DNA from: Salarias fasciatus | Lineage: Eukaryota > Chordata > Actinopteri > Blenniiformes > Blenniidae | Direction of reading: 5' to 3' | Length of the DNA stretch: 64,000 bases | Assembly: GCF_902148845.1 (NCBI RefSeq) | Contig: NC_043763.1 | Coordinates: forward strand, 22,016,454-22,080,453 | Part shown: in pieces, positions 9,976 to 18,912 of the stretch | Layout: each line of letters opens with the position of its first letter | How positions within the stretch are numbered: the stretch's first letter is position 1 | The notes under the pieces: model-generated | Told to the model about the DNA's origin: nothing | What the model saw: only the letters and a program-made list of their open reading frames with translations | Database searches by the model: none | Made by a program: the position numbers and the translations under genes

Positions 9976-10412
9976 AGGTCTAATACAGGATTTTCTCGAA
10001 AAGACGAAGCCAAACGTCTGTTACTCACTTTTTTAAACAACGCGCATGCACCAGACCATCCGCCCGGCTCTCCTGCTTCTCCCAGGAAACACGGAAGTGT
10101 GCGAGCGCGATCTCCTCTTCTCCGGCGTGCACGGCTCTGTTTACAGTTTCTGCGATCGGCCTCGCTCATACATAAAGCATGTTTTCAGAAACAGTTACAG
10201 TTTCATTATGTCAGACTCGCCATCGGTAAATACTAGCTCAGAAGATCACCGGCGACATAAACACTCTGAATGCGCATGCGCAAAAAGGAGAAGCTTACTG
10301 GGCGCAAGCACGTGGAACCGCTTTACAAAACCAGCTTGTCAGAATGACTGACAAACGGACCCACCAATTATTTAGGTGATCCACCCGGAAATCAAAATCC
10401 TGTATTATACCT
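9976..10412. mobile_element. TTAA-site MITE with 19-bp terminal repeats
   Basis: Ends are AGGTCTAATACAGGATTTT and, inverted, AGGTATAATACAGGATTTT. The TTAA target is duplicated at 9972-9975 and 10413-10416. Removing the element and one TTAA restores the sequence found in the empty block X copies (GGTTAAAAAGTG near 22710). TTAA targets are typical of piggyBac and Kolobok superfamilies. The element is non-autonomous. Confidence 0.8.
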
Positions 10413-10803
10413 TTAAAAAGCAAAGCAGACTAAAACAATGGGGTGGAAAACTATGGACAGAAGGTCAATGACATTCAGCGATGATGGATGCCATACAGTC
10501 TTAATAACCTACATAATCAAGTTACACATGATCAACCCCTACAGGACAACAAACAAGTCTACAAGTCACATGTGTGGGCTGTTGTGAATGCAATAACCAA
10601 GCAGACACATCTGTCCACAACAAAGACAGCAATGAAAACAACACTATTTAAGAAAAAGGCCAGACAGCCAGCATCTAAAACAAGCTGAGCCTGTGTCATC
10701 ACAAATATTCAATATGGAACAACCTACTGATTATGTTTTCATCCAGTCAAAGGTAGTTTGAAAGCAATCCAGAAAAAAAAACTCCAGCAACAATGTACCA
10801 AAT

Positions 10804-10808
<5 letters not shown>

Positions 10809-10840
<32 letters not shown>
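10809..10840. repeat. Poly(A) tract
   Basis: About 32 consecutive A. It lies in the continuation of block X (TCCACTGCAGCCAACA follows, as at 40510 and 46046). Confidence 0.95.
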
Positions 10841-10843
<3 letters not shown>

Positions 10844-11089
10844 ACTGCAGCCAACACAAACTATCCAGAGTGCAAAATGTCCAATATGAAAAATCACCAA
10901 CAGGTCGAGCACAGCAATCTCTACAGTATTTCTGAATCATACACTCAAATGTGGCCTCATATCGCATCATCTTCCTCTCCTTCATCCTCGCAAACCTTTC
11001 AGCCACCCTGTTCTTTCAATGACAATATCCCTCTCTGTGGACAGAGAAGTGAGGTTTGACAGTCTGGCCTCGTACATGCGTGCCCGCCA

Positions 11090-11610
11090 TTAGGCCTGTG
11101 CGGTATACCGGTTTGTACCGAATACTGGTTTTTATTTTCGTTATGATATGAATTTTTCATATACTGCAATACCGGTGAACAGCCAAAACAACGTCCGGAA
11201 CGTGCGCGGCGGTGAAGTGTTTCAGCAGGGACCCATTTCACTGCTGCACACCAACAACACAGCGTGTAGTTGGCTGCCGGCGAGAGCTCTTAAAGTGAAG
11301 CACACACTGTTTACCCAGAGGAACTAAGAACAAAAAGAGGAGCCACATCTGTGGTTTAGAAGTTTTTCGGCTTTAAAAGGTCGGACGTGGATCAAACAAC
11401 TATCTTTTGCAAATGCTGTCGAGCAGAAGTGGTAGCCGGCGGTGCTAACACCAGCAATTAGCTTCACCACCTTAGCAGAAAACATGTTTTAGAGTTCCAG
11501 GAATGTCATAAACTGAGATCCATAGCCTCCACATCCACAGCTCAATCTCCAAGTAGCAGTCAGACGTCCATTCAATCTGCGTTCACTAAAGGGACTGCAT
11601 ATGGGGGGAA
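11090..11610 (+). mobile_element. hAT-type (ZBED-like) transposon fragment with BED zinc finger
   Basis: The left part begins with the palindromic GGTATACCGGTTTGTACCG. From 11381 a frame reads SDVDQTTIFCKCCRAEV and then LHHLSRKHVLEFQECHKL, the Cys-Cys-His-His pattern of a BED finger as in ZBED-type hAT transposases. An internal TAG follows the GGANTSN stretch, and nothing of the catalytic region remains. It occupies the position where a V7 segment lies in other modules. Confidence 0.65.
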
Positions 11611-12100
11611 AAAAAAAAAAACAAGTTAAAAAACAAATAAAGCTGGAATACAGCAGGGAACTTTTGAAATACTTTTTTTGTGAGCCTCTCATCAATAATC
11701 AATAATTAGTAAATCAGTCACCATTTATTTACATACAATATGCTGAAAGCAAAAAAGAAATTCCAAAATCACACAATTATTTCTAAATAATTTGTATCTT
11801 GAAATGTTTCTGAATAAAATACAGAAGATGGAAGGAAAACCTTCAGAGACTAATTGAAAAACAGCTTGTTCTTCACCTTTCATCACATCCATCAACACAC
11901 AGCTGAAAACAGTCCAAAACAAATTAATAATGCAGATTTATTGGACCCCAGTGGAATTTAATGAATAGAAATTTCATAATTTTCATCAGTTTAGCTCCAC
12001 TTTAATTTGGCTGCTATGAAATTCATTCTTTTAGTTTGGGAGATGTGAGGAAATAAAGACCAAATATGTTGGCCTGATGAATTGTTGAGGAGGAGGAAGG
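11611..12100 (+). other. V7-to-V4 intergenic flank
   Basis: Non-coding and alike to 23460-23640, 41215-41650 and 47455-47900 (shared mark CATCAATAATCAA and TTTAGTTTGGGAGATGTGAGG). No gene seen. Confidence 0.65.
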
Positions 12101-12156
12101 TGACGGAGGAGGATATAATGAAGAGTCACTCTGTGTTCTGCCTGCAGGAAGTCAAC

Positions 12157-12580
12157 ATGCTGGCCTCGTTTGTTCTCTCCTGGCTCTTTGGTAATCAACT
12201 TTAGAACCCAGGAAGACTCTTTAACAATCATTTCGACCACATTAACTCATCTTCCTTCATTCTAGGTGTTTGTGTCGGAGTTGAAGTCACTCAAACTCCT
12301 CTGGAAGTCCTCAGAGAGCCTGGAGAAGACGTCCAGCTGGTCTGCAGCCATGGAAAAACGGACTACACCTACATGCAGTGGTACCAGAAATCCCCTGGAG
12401 ATGCAGCCCTGAAGCGCATCGGACACGTGAACTATGGCAGCAAACAATATGAGCAGTCATTTGAAGAACATTTTAATTTTACTGGCGACCTCAGTGGTGA
12501 AAAACCAAAGAATATTTCTCTGTTCATCGTCGACCTGAAGCTCCAACACACTGCAGTGTATTACTGTGCAGCCAGCTATG
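12157..12580 (+). CDS. TRAV/DV: V4-1, T-cell receptor alpha/delta variable segment
   Basis: Leader exon 12157-12190 encodes the short leader MLASFVLSWLF (donor GTAATC). The V exon is 12266-12580. Landmarks: VGVEVTQTPLEVLREPGED, first cysteine in LVCSHGKTDYTY, MQWYQKSPGDAALKRIGHV, FNFTGDLSGEKPKNISLFI and LQHTAVYYCAAS. The frame is open. TGACGG (12101) and a TATA-like GATATAATG (12112) lie 56 and 45 bp upstream of the ATG and are kept in V4-3 and V4-4. The V5-1 leader begins only 163 bp after its signal. Confidence 0.93.
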
Positions 12581-12619
12581 CACACTGACAAGAAAGCCCT
12601 GATTCTGAATACAAAAACT
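12581..12619 (+). other. 23-RSS of V4-1
   Basis: Variant heptamer CACACTG, 23-bp spacer, nonamer ACAAAAACT. Confidence 0.92.
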
Positions 12620-12782
12620 GATCAGAGAGCTTGAACACGCCCTCCCAGCTCCTCATGTGATACAGCTATCTGCCAACATGAACAGCGTCACTTTACTTCC
12701 TTTTCAAACCTCAGTAAACTGAGTAGAGCTTTCAGTCAGACTCAAGCAAATCAATCCACCGGTCAATTCTCAGAACTTCAAC

Positions 12783-13202
12783 ATGATTCATTTCATCCTT
12801 CTTTGCTGCCTGTCAGGTAACATGCTCACTCACACTTGGTTTCTCTGAAATGATGGTCCCTCATGACTTGATTTGAGTTTCCTTTCTCCGTCCAGGTGTT
12901 TGTTGGAGTCGACCAGTCTCCTTCTGATTTCATCATAAAACCTGGCACCAAGGTTCAGATGTTCTGCAGCCACGAGAAAAGAGACTACAGGATGATTCTC
13001 TGGTACCAGCGCACACCCAAAGACACAGCCATGAAACTCATCGGATATTTATACTTTGCAACTCCCACCATGGAGAAGGGATATAATGAGAGTTTCACTA
13101 TTGCTGGAGATTTGACGGGAGATGAAAAAAAGAATGTCTCTCTAAGTATTCAAGTCAAAGGAGTGGAAGACACTGCGGTGTATTACTGTGCAGCCAGAGA
13201 AG
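12783..13202 (+). pseudogene. V5-1, frameshifted variable segment
   Basis: Leader exon 12783-12816 (MIHFILLCCLS) and V exon 12896-13202 are both recognisable. Compared with V5-2 and V5-3, eight bases (TGTGAAAG) are missing just after GTGTTTGTTGGAG. This shifts the frame at the start of framework 1 and brings a TGA into the leader-derived frame within about ten codons. The rest (DQSPSDFIIKPGTKVQMFC, ILWYQRTPKDTAMKLIGY, VEDTAVYYCAAR) is intact in the shifted frame and the recombination signal is good. It could still rearrange but should not make a normal chain. Confidence 0.88.
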
Positions 13203-13241
13203 CACACTGACAGAAAGTCTCATCTGAACTTTACAAAAACC
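13203..13241 (+). other. 23-RSS of V5-1
   Basis: Variant heptamer CACACTG, 23-bp spacer, consensus nonamer ACAAAAACC. Confidence 0.92.
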
Positions 13242-13750
13242 TCTCATGTTGTTCTGTCATCAGTGGTTTTGATCAGAGGCGCCTTGAAGCACCTGAGCTT
13301 GTGGTTTTGAAACAGAAACAATGTTTCTATTTCGTTAATTTTCTGAGTCGCTTTTCCTTTTCAGGGTCGCAGGGGGGCTCCAGGTACTCCAGCTTCCTCC
13401 CATGGTCCCCTTGTCTGTCTATATTGTTGTATTTTTTGTTGTTGTCAATGGTTTTTCACCAAAAGAAACCTGGTACAATCTGATAAAGAACCTCGGGAAA
13501 CTTGAAGAAAAAGCTCTGTCCCCTCTGAGCTTCTTCTTTTCTTTTTCCTTTTTTTTTTTTTTTTCGTATCAAGTGTCTACTGTTGTTGTACACAGTGGAT
13601 GAACAGTTTTTCTGATTTTGGTAAAGAATTTTTGATTTCCTGGAAAATTCAAACTGTCTTTACACAAAAGCGAAATGAGGTCTTCTCTAAAATCGTCATT
13701 AAATTCAGTGTCACTGACAGAAAAGGGCTGTTAATTATACTGCAGGTGGA
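13242..13750 (+). other. V5-to-V6 intergenic region
   Basis: Non-coding. It includes a T-rich run (13551-13564) and sequence alike to 27350-27550 and 43085-43290. No gene seen. Confidence 0.6.
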
Positions 13751-13866
13751 CTGCAGGGGGCCCTCCAGTACTGCCAATATGTGCTGCATATATTTGCATG
13801 TGTGAGCTCACACACTGCAGTGACACTCCCACCTGCAGCTCTTCATGTCTCTGGGACTTTATAAAG
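13751..13866 (+). promoter_or_regulatory. V6-1 promoter region
   Basis: A CTCF-like core CTGCAGGGGGCCC (13751-13763) is followed by CACTGCAGTGACACTCCCAC with an E-box CACCTG, and a TATA element TTTATAAAG at 13858-13866, 29 bp before the leader ATG. The same order is kept in the V6-2, V6-3 and relic V6-0 promoters. Confidence 0.6.
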
Positions 13867-13894
13867 CCCTCCAGCAGCAGCTGTCCTGTGCAAC

Positions 13895-14374
13895 ATGGAC
13901 ATCTTCATCATCATCATCAAACAATGCTTCCTGAGTTTATTAGCAGTGTTAATGTGGACTCCAGGTAATTCATAAGCAGCTTTGTGGTGTTCACTCTCTC
14001 TGTCATTCTTTATTTGAAATGATGCAAAAATTTTACTTCAAAATTTAAAATACAAACTGTTAAACACACAGGTTTTACTGGTGGCAGTGATGTGAACCAG
14101 ACCTCCATGCTGTGGAAAGAGCAGGGCAACAATGCCACAATGGAATGCAGACACACCAAGGGAGGCAGCTATTACCAGATGTACTGGTTCAGACAGCTGC
14201 CAGGAGAAAACATGGAACGCATCGTGTTCACAACAACAGGCAGCAAAGAGCACGACTTTGGATCGTTCAGCACGGAGAAATTTGCAGCCACCAAGACGGC
14301 AGCTGAGAGCGGAACGTTCACGGTGAAGAGCGTGCAGCCAGGAGATCAAGGCTTGTATTTCTGTGCTGTGGGTG
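13895..14374 (+). CDS. TRAV/DV: V6-1, T-cell receptor alpha/delta variable segment
   Basis: Leader exon 13895-13964 encodes MDIFIIIIKQCFLSLLAVL followed by MWTP (donor GTAATT). The V exon is 14072-14374. Landmarks: GSDVNQTSMLWKEQGNNAT, first cysteine in MECRHTKGGSYY, QMYWFRQLPGENMERIVF, SVQPGDQGLYFCAVG. The frame is open. An ATC/ATT repeat at the leader start varies in length between copies (V6-2 has one more isoleucine). After the signal comes an old hAT-type fragment shared by all V6 copies. Confidence 0.94.
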
Positions 14375-14413
14375 CACAGTGATGGAGACGCTCCCAATAG
14401 CTGCACAAAAACC
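14375..14413 (+). other. 23-RSS of V6-1
   Basis: Consensus heptamer CACAGTG, 23-bp spacer, consensus nonamer ACAAAAACC. Confidence 0.97.
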
Positions 14414-14544
14414 CCACAAAGCACACAACGAATACCAAACCTCCTCTGAAGACCCAGCTGAAACCTTTTATCTCCACATGTGACAGTTTCCTCACAGTGT
14501 TGAATGAGAGACAGTTTATCTCAGCTGCAAAGCATCTTCTGTAA

Positions 14545-14660
14545 CAGGAGTGTCAAACATAAGGCCCGTGGGCCAAAACTGGCCCTAAAGAGGCTCTAAT
14601 CTGCCCACACCACCAAGAAAATTGTGAAAGAAAAAAAAATTGAAAGAATAATATAATCAT
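14545..14660. mobile_element. hAT-type fragment shared by all V6 copies
   Basis: Begins GGAGTGTCAAACATAAGGCC and continues GGGCCAAAACTGGCCC, the terminal motif of Charlie-like hAT fossils. The same fragment follows V6-2 (28358-28450) and V6-3 (44093-44175), so it inserted before the module was duplicated. Confidence 0.6.
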
Positions 14661-14667
14661 CATAATA

Positions 14668-14810
14668 CCAGGGAGGAGCTCGGAGTAGAGCCGCTACTCC
14701 TCCACATTGAGAGGAACCAGCTGAGGTGGCTCGGACATCTGTTTAGGATGCCTCCTGGACGCCTCCCTAGGGAGGTGTTCCGGGCATGTCCCACTGGGAG
14801 GAGACACACA
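14668..14810 (+). mobile_element. Rex3 LINE 3' fragment
   Basis: Translates in part as HIERNQLRWLGHL and REVFRACPTGRR, the conserved C-terminal end of the Rex3 reverse transcriptase ORF. Only the end is present. Confidence 0.65.
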
Positions 14811-15099
14811 CAGCTCCAGCACAGACTCCACCAGGGAAAATAAACTTACATTTTACTTGAGCGCTACTAGAAGAGCGAGGAAGGAGTTCCCCTCTTCCGT
14901 GCACGCAAGCGACAGGCACGAGTGTTTCACTAAGCTGCATTACGCCTAAGGCCTGCAGGGGGCGCTGTTTCGCAAAGAACGTGCAAACTCCTTAATGCAC
15001 CTTTAAAAGAACTTAAACATTTGGAACAAAGACATAAAGACTCAAATAATTCAAGTTCAATTCAACAGATCAGAGAGGTGAAGACCACAGTAAAAGATA

Positions 15100-15965
15100 T
15101 ACTAACTAGGAAAAGAGGCAGAAAAGAAAATTAGGTTCCTCAAACAAACTTAGGATCAATCAGCGTACAGAACAGAGCCCAGCCCCCACCTTGGTGCCTC
15201 AGACCACATCTCCCGCCTCATGGTTCCTTCGTACAGCCCAGTATCCAGAAGCAGAGACTCTGTGACCAGAACCATCACTGTGTGGCCGGACGGAGCTGTC
15301 CCTGCTTCAAGACTGCTTTGAGATGACCGACAATACTGCATGAACAATGTGATAACCTCAAGGACCATCACCATCAGGCTAAACCAGAAATGCTGGCTGA
15401 ACGCCACAGCTGCTCCCTGCTGAGAACCTGTGATGCTGTGTTCAAGGATGATGCAGCAGCACTCAAAGCAGCCAGAGAGAATTTGCCAGCGGGTTTCAAG
15501 AGAGCAAAGTCCACATATACTCCATCCAGATCCAGAGCCATTTTCAAACTAACGACCGACGGAGCATGTGGAAAGCATCAGATGCATCACGGACTATGAA
15601 AAGAGTGGTGCACAACGCCCTGTGGACCCAGAGCTTCCTAACATCCTGAACACCTTCTACGCCCGCTTTGAGGCCTCCAACACCACCGCTCCCACCTGAC
15701 TCACCTCCTCCCCGATGAGCCCCCAGCTAATAACATAACAACAGCTGAGGTGAGGAAAACGCTCCAGAGGATCGACCCCAGGAAGGCCCCGGGCCCTGAC
15801 CGATTACCAGGCAGGGTTCTGAAGGACTGTGCACACCAGCTGTGTGAGGTTTAGGCAGACATATTAAACTGTCCCACACTGTCCCAGGCCAGAGTTCCAC
15901 CATGCAAGACATCTAAAATCATCTCTGTGCCAAAGTCCGATGCAGAATTATGCCTCAAGGTGTGC
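15100..15965 (+). mobile_element. Degraded CR1/L2-type LINE ORF2 fragment
   Basis: Broken frames read KCWLNATAAPC, then DAAALKAARENLPAGFKRAK, then a segment (about 15645-15870) equivalent to the LINE motif FYARFEASNTTAPT and VRKTLQRIDPRKAPGPD. These are the linker and the early reverse-transcriptase region. Several stops and shifts interrupt it. It occupies the place of a V1 segment between V6-1 and V2-2. Confidence 0.65.
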
Positions 15966-16172
15966 AGTGTGTTCAGAGACTTTTTCCGGTCGGAGCCGCT
16001 CGGGAGGCATCGGAAGGGGAGATCTAGAATCATGAACATGTTTAATATTTCTGATTGCAAATCTTGCTATGTGTGGTGCCCTGCAAGAGGAGCCGATCTT
16101 CTGTTGTCTTCCAGTGTGTGGTCTCTGAATCAGGGAAGAATGAAAAAATCCTGGAGTGTGTACCAGGCTTAA

Positions 16173-16924
16173 AGGGACTTAAGGCAAGATTTGTGAAAAC
16201 TACACATGCATTTCCAGTTTATTCAATGCTAATGGGCCGTGAAGCATTAAAAACCTCAAATAACAGGCCAATCCACGTATCTGTCTGTTGCCTTATACAG
16301 GCTGTGTGCCACAGAATTGGTTGCAGTTCGACATCCGAATTTCCCAAGCAATCGTGGGGAAGTGACCTAAACTGACGCTGTATGCGCGTTGCCGACAGCT
16401 CTTGAACAGGATGAACATGGCCGCCGTGGACACCGACTCAAACACTGCTGGGACACAAATGGATTCTTCAGCAGCCATCAAACAACCTGCATCCACTCAA
16501 AGCCCACAAAAAAGTGCCACCACGAAGAAAAAAAGGACTTTATCAGCGTTATCTCGTGAGTCAAAAAAAAAACATGACCGAAGCCGGGCAGGCACCCGAA
16601 TAAATATTGGATATGCGTTTGATTCATGGAGGGAACTTCAGCTGCATTTGGGAGTGAAAACGGATGCTGACATGGCCCATTTCCTTGTGACAAGGTAAGA
16701 GAACATTATACGTCGTGTTTAGACCCTGATATGAAGCCAGTAATAAGGCAGTAAACCGCGACGTAGTAAACAGCATGAGCGTCCCTGGTGCAGTGCTGTG
16801 AAGACGGACAGTCCGTAAAGTGTTCGTGCGCGCTCCCGTGCCGCCTTGGCTGGTGGCTGCAGTTACCCACAGCGCCTATTGCGGCAGCACTGAGGTAAAT
16901 TTTGTAAAGTTGCCTTAAGTCCCT
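16173..16924. mobile_element. TTAA-site DNA transposon carrying a captured or residual first exon
   Basis: The 15-bp terminal inverted repeat AGGGACTTAAGGCAA is perfect at both ends, with TTAA duplicated at 16169-16172 and 16925-16928. Inside, an open frame 16402-16698 starts MNRMNMAAVDTDSN, is rich in Ser/Lys, and ends with SRAGTRINIGYAFDSWRELQ and MAHFLVTR before a splice donor (GTAAGA). That ending recalls the first exon of fish transposon-linked proteins. No catalytic exons follow, so the element is non-autonomous. Confidence 0.75.
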
Positions 16925-16939
16925 TTAACTAATAAAGTA

Positions 16940-17480
16940 TGAGTGATTGATTGATTGATTGATTGATTTTATTTGTTTCATTCTTTTTAAAGGAAAGAAA
17001 TGAAAAGGAACAGAAAGAAGTGAGACTTATGATGTCTGCCCCTATCAACATAAAATAAATGACAATTTGTCAAGATTTGTTAACATATCACAAAAAAAAA
17101 TCCAAAATTAAATACAACCATTTCACTAAATCGAATACGACCATTTCACAAATAATTACAGATCAAATACAACCATTTCCCAAAATGTAAATACAAAAAA
17201 AAAAACCTTAATGAAATATTTTCAAAAGAAACAATCATCCTGAGTTTGACCATTCTTTAAAACAGAGTTGTACCCTCCCAATAACTGTACTATTAAACAT
17301 TTCTTGAAGATGTGAATGGACTGAGAACTCTTAATTTCACTGTCAAGTTTTCTTCCATAAATTGATTCCTTTTGTTGTGATGCATCTTTCTTTCAATTTG
17401 GTTCTTGACTCCGGTCGTTTGAAAACTTCAGTGCCTCTTAATCTATATTGACTGTCTCGCTTTGCAAATCTATTCTGTAA
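16940..17480 (-). mobile_element. LINE 3' fragment with (ATTG)n tail
   Basis: A TGATTGATTGATTGATTGAT tail is followed by sequence whose minus strand reads like the LINE C-terminal region also seen at 30776-31102 (both contain a CCATAAATTGA-CTCC type segment). Short and broken. Confidence 0.5.
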
Positions 17481-17499
17481 ATTAAATGGTAATGGTAAT

Positions 17500-17970
17500 T
17501 AAATGGTGACAACAAGAGGCACGTGACGTGAGCATTGCTGTTTGCAGCAAGCTCCCGGTCAGTGTCCTGCCAGCCGCTTTTATCCTTTCAGGTGGCTTTG
17601 CAGGATTGGCTAACGAACTGCCCTCTCGTGCAGGCGATGAGGCGATTGCTACAGTTCCTGCAGCAGAAGCAACCTGGGAAACCACACTCACACACTTTGG
17701 GAGAAAAGTACAAGACAATATGGCGACGGCCGTAACACTGAGGAACTGGATGAACACAGTAGTGGAGATCTTTAACATGGAAAGACTCACATATAAGTTG
17801 AGACTGAAGCAAACTGAATTCGACACCAAATGGGAAAAATGGACAAGGTACCTATCTCAAAACAGAGACACTAACGGAGTTTTAAACAAAAAAACAAAAA
17901 TACTATCACTGATTTTACTTCAGCTTTGTACCTCACTGACACTGCTGTTCTGTATTTTCTTCTGTTAAAA
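17500..17970 (+). mobile_element. L1/Tx1-type LINE ORF2 C-terminal fragment
   Basis: The frame from 17528 ends with VTLRNWMNTVVEIFNMERLT and KWEKWTRYLSQ, a pattern like the tail of fish L1/Tx1-type ORF2 proteins. No reverse-transcriptase core is present. Confidence 0.5.
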
Positions 17971-18151
17971 ATATTAAAAATTGACAGTCAAAAAGAAAAA
18001 ACCTTGAAAAAGTATATTAGTGAGTGTCCCGTGAAGGGTTAATGTGAGAGCTCGAGGCGGGCGCCTGTACACTGCAGTGGGAGGGTGTGCTGGGCGTGGA
18101 CTATCTCCACAGCTTTACTGCAAAGACACTTTATGTTTTGTGTAACAGATC

Positions 18152-18587
18152 ATGGATCTCACACAGGACCTCCTGATACTGTCTGTCTTCTTGCTCTGGA
18201 CCTCAGGTATGAAAATTAAAACTGATTTTTCAATGAAGCATTTCGACTAATAATCCTAAGTTGTCTGTGGTGATTTTTACAGGCTTATCTGAGGCCAGTG
18301 ACGTTAATCAGGCCGACAAACTGTGGATAAACCAGGGAGAAGATGCAAAGGTCGACTGCAACCACACCAAGGGTGTAGGCTACTCCCAGATGTACTGGTA
18401 CCAACAGCTTCCAGGACAACATATGAAGCAAATCATGCTCACTACTCCAAACTCTCCAGCCACATTCGAAGCAGGTTTCAGTCAAGAGAAATTCTCAGGC
18501 ATCAAGCCTGATGCTCACAGGGGGGAGCTGGTGGTGAAAAACGTGGTGCCAGGAGACGAAGCCTGGTATTTCTGTGCAGTGAGAGAA
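18152..18587 (+). CDS. TRAV/DV: V2-2, T-cell receptor alpha/delta variable segment
   Basis: Leader exon 18152-18206 encodes MDLTQDLLILSVFLLWTS and the V exon is 18283-18587. It differs from V2-1 mainly in complementarity regions: EDAKVDCNHTKGVGYSQMYW and CAVRE before the signal. Framework residues (two cysteines, WYQQ, DEAWYFC) are kept and the frame is open. The conserved V2 promoter box lies at 18070-18112. It follows a LINE-filled interval where V1 would be expected. Confidence 0.94.
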
Positions 18588-18626
18588 CACAGTGATGAAG
18601 ATACACTGAAGACTGTGACAAAAACC
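18588..18626 (+). other. 23-RSS of V2-2
   Basis: Consensus heptamer CACAGTG, 23-bp spacer, consensus nonamer ACAAAAACC. Confidence 0.97.
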
Positions 18627-18727
18627 AGCTCAGCTGCTGTAGGGGGAAGTCAAGGACCATGAAACACCCAGAGTCTGGTTCACCTGGAGGATCAGAGAGT
18701 CATCAAGGAAAACCACACTCCTCACAT

Positions 18728-18849
<122 letters not shown>

Positions 18850-18912
18850 ATCTCTCGCTTGTACTTCTATAGTTGTGAGGACTGACATAATTCATTTCCT
18901 AGCCCCTTACCC
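18850..18912. repeat. GTGAGGAC teleost repeat, left part
   Basis: Contains GTTGTGAGGACTGACATAA and CTAGCCCCTTACCC. The right part (CCTTACCCGAACCTTAACC to TCCTCACAATTAAG) continues at 20382-20600. The hAT element between them split this common fish repeat. Confidence 0.65.

Larger units (their letters stand above)
9200..10790 (+). repeat. Block X, copy 1 (module-associated non-coding block)
   Basis: Sequence shared with 22380-22960 and 39040-39800. It is a non-coding block that in the least disturbed modules precedes V7. This copy is interrupted by a 369-bp element (9328-9696) and a 437-bp TTAA element (9976-10412). It carries two RE1/REST-like motifs at 9824-9844 and 9907-9927. Confidence 0.75.

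Noticed and set aside
11090-11610. Degenerate V7 in module 2
   Set aside because: Sequence is a BED-finger hAT fragment; no V7 exon or signal remains.
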